From Pseudomonadota bacterium (GTDB lineage: Bacteria > Myxococcota_A > Polyangia > Polyangiales > Polyangiaceae), in NCBI GenBank assembly GCA_003242355.1, contig QGUH01000176.1, positions 1-7,021 on the forward strand: a stretch of DNA of 7,021 bases. The letters run 5' to 3'. The position numbers and the translations under genes are program-made. The notes below the pieces were generated by a model, which made no database searches, had not been told where the DNA came from, and saw only the letters and a list, made by a program, of their open reading frames with translations. Within the stretch, counting starts at the first letter, position 1. Every line of letters begins with the position of its first letter. Below are positions 6,292 through 7,021 of this stretch, piece after piece.

Positions 6292-6513
6292 GAGGTGAGT
6301 CCGCGTGCTCGAGGCTCGAGGCTCGAGGGACGTGGGTCGTCTGGTGCTCGACACTCGCCAGCCATCGTCGTCCGAGGTAAGTCAGCGGGTTCGAGACTCG
6401 AGCGGAACGCGTGGGCGTCCGCGTGCTCGAGAGCTCGGGCGCCTGCGGAGCGCTGGCGCCGATTCACGAACCCCGTCTCCGGGGAGGAGTCAGCGGTGCT
6501 CGAGACTCGGCGC
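6292..6513. repeat. Degenerate CTCGAG-rich dispersed repeats running into a gene's 3' end
   Basis: GTCCGCGTGCTCGAG occurs identically at 6299-6313 and 6417-6431. GGTGCTCGACACTCG at 6343-6357 matches GGTGCTCGAGACTCG at 6495-6509 with one change. GAGGTAAGTCAGCGG (6374-6388) resembles GAGGAGTCAGCGG (6485-6496 region), and both are followed within a few bases by TCGAGACTCG. GCTCGAG is repeated three times in tandem at 6307-6327. The copy at 6485-6513 includes the last codons and stop of the TPR-like gene. Confidence 0.65.
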
Positions 6514-7021
6514 GATGCGAAGCGCTCGAGCCCGTTCGGAGCCCGTGCGGCGCGAGACGATTTCGTGCAAGGCGGCGAGGGCGTCCGCGCTCGGCGGTGT
6601 GGCCGCGGTGGGCAGGTGGCGCAAGAGCTCGGCGAACGCAACGGAATCGCGTTCGAGGTCCGCGACGAGGAGCGCGGCCACCCAGGCATCCACGTCGTCC
6701 GGATCGGCGGCACGCACGAGCTCCGCTTGCTGTCGGGCAATCGCGATCGAGCCGACCAGGGCTGCGCGCAGGGCGAGGCGCCCGGGGGTGAGGCGCAGGC
6801 GGACCGCAGCGCGCCGAGCAGCGGAGAGATCGCCCGCCAGCAACGCGTCTTCGAGCGCTTCCTGCGGAGGTGCGGGTTGGCCGAGGCCCGCGAGCGCGCG
6901 GCGCGCGCGCAGGGCTCGCCCGGCGTCGCCACTGCGCTCGGCGAGTGCGAGCAGCGCGTTCCACGCAGGGCGTTTAACAAAATCCCGGAGCCCACGAAAC
7001 CGACCAAGAACCGGAGGACCG
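6490..7021 (-). CDS. C-terminal part of an alpha-helical, TPR-like protein (5' end outside the window)
   Basis: The frame is open from the right edge to TGA at 6490-6492 and encodes about 177 residues with no in-frame ATG needed, so the true start lies beyond 7021. The sequence is rich in alanine, leucine and arginine in amphipathic helices: WNALLALAERSGDAGRALRA, then LLAGDLSAARRAAVRLRL, QQAELVRAADPDDVDAWVAA and FAELLRHLP. The spacing of helix pairs (for example W/L...A...A...G and DPDDVDAW) resembles tetratricopeptide-type repeats, which serve as protein-binding scaffolds. Codon bias is strong and fits this frame much better than the competing long minus-strand frame at 6078-7007. No catalytic motif is visible and the exact family is unknown. 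The N-terminal half, which might carry a signal peptide or an enzyme domain, is not seen. Confidence 0.72.
   Translation of the reverse strand, partial: GPPVLGRFRGLRDFVKRPAWNALLALAERSGDAGRALRARRALAGLGQPAPPQEALEDALLAGDLSAARRAAVRLRLTPGRLALRAALVGSIAIARQQAELVRAADPDDVDAWVAALLVADLERDSVAFAELLRHLPTAATPPSADALAALHEIVSRRTGSERARALRIAPSLEHR

Larger units (their letters stand above)
5909..6489. other. 581-base region without a convincing gene
   Basis: Open frames here, for example minus strand 5965-6354, encode arginine- and serine-rich sequence with no recognisable fold and poor codon bias, so I read them as non-coding. The half near the xylanase holds its control elements (5914-6103). The half near 6490 holds CTCGAG-rich degenerate repeats. 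Confidence 0.6.

Noticed and set aside
6078..7007. A 309-residue minus-strand frame
   Set aside because: Its composition is proline, arginine and serine heavy with no fold, whereas the overlapping frame ending at 6490 has good helices and codon bias.

Overview
The window is a GC-rich (roughly two-thirds G+C, strongly G/C at third codon positions) stretch of bacterial chromosome. Lipoprotein-type and Tat-type export signals, a large modular xylanase and the intergenic style suggest a Gram-negative soil or marine bacterium, most likely a myxobacterium (Polyangiales-like). This taxonomic guess is inference from style. No RNA gene, insertion sequence, CRISPR array or replication origin is visible.

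Layout. (1) 1-155: the last ~50 codons of an unidentified plus-strand gene, converging on (2) a minus-strand pair at 199-1695, yceI-like then a YgiD/DODA-type extradiol dioxygenase carrying an apparent Tat signal, with 9 bases between them. (3) A 128-base divergent control region holds a perfect 7+4+7 inverted repeat with LysR-type T-N11-A geometry. (4) 1824-2726 is a LysR-family regulator reading away from the yceI-ygiD pair; it probably controls that pair and itself. (5) 2704-2950 is a degenerating tandem repeat of about 71 bp whose first copy contains the end of the regulator gene. (6) 2970-5908, minus strand, is a long secreted GH10 xylanase. The reading frame is broken by one missing base at 4170-4172. 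With that base restored it is a 979-residue protein ordered lipoprotein signal - CBM2-like - Ig-like - GH10 - CBM6 - CBM22-like - CBM22-like. (7) 5909-6489 has no convincing gene. It holds the xylanase control region (good ribosome binding site, leader hairpin, two palindromes near a weak promoter) and degenerate CTCGAG-rich repeats. (8) 6490-7021, minus strand, is the 3' end of an alpha-helical, TPR-like gene that runs off the window.

How the genes work together. The LysR/YceI/DODA group looks like a small regulated unit for handling an aromatic or quinone-like compound, an inference from families and divergent layout. The xylanase is a separate transcription unit for hemicellulose attack at the cell surface. 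The points most worth checking are the xylanase frameshift, its domain architecture, the exported dioxygenase, the LysR palindrome, and the two places where a gene's 3' end is echoed by repeats downstream.
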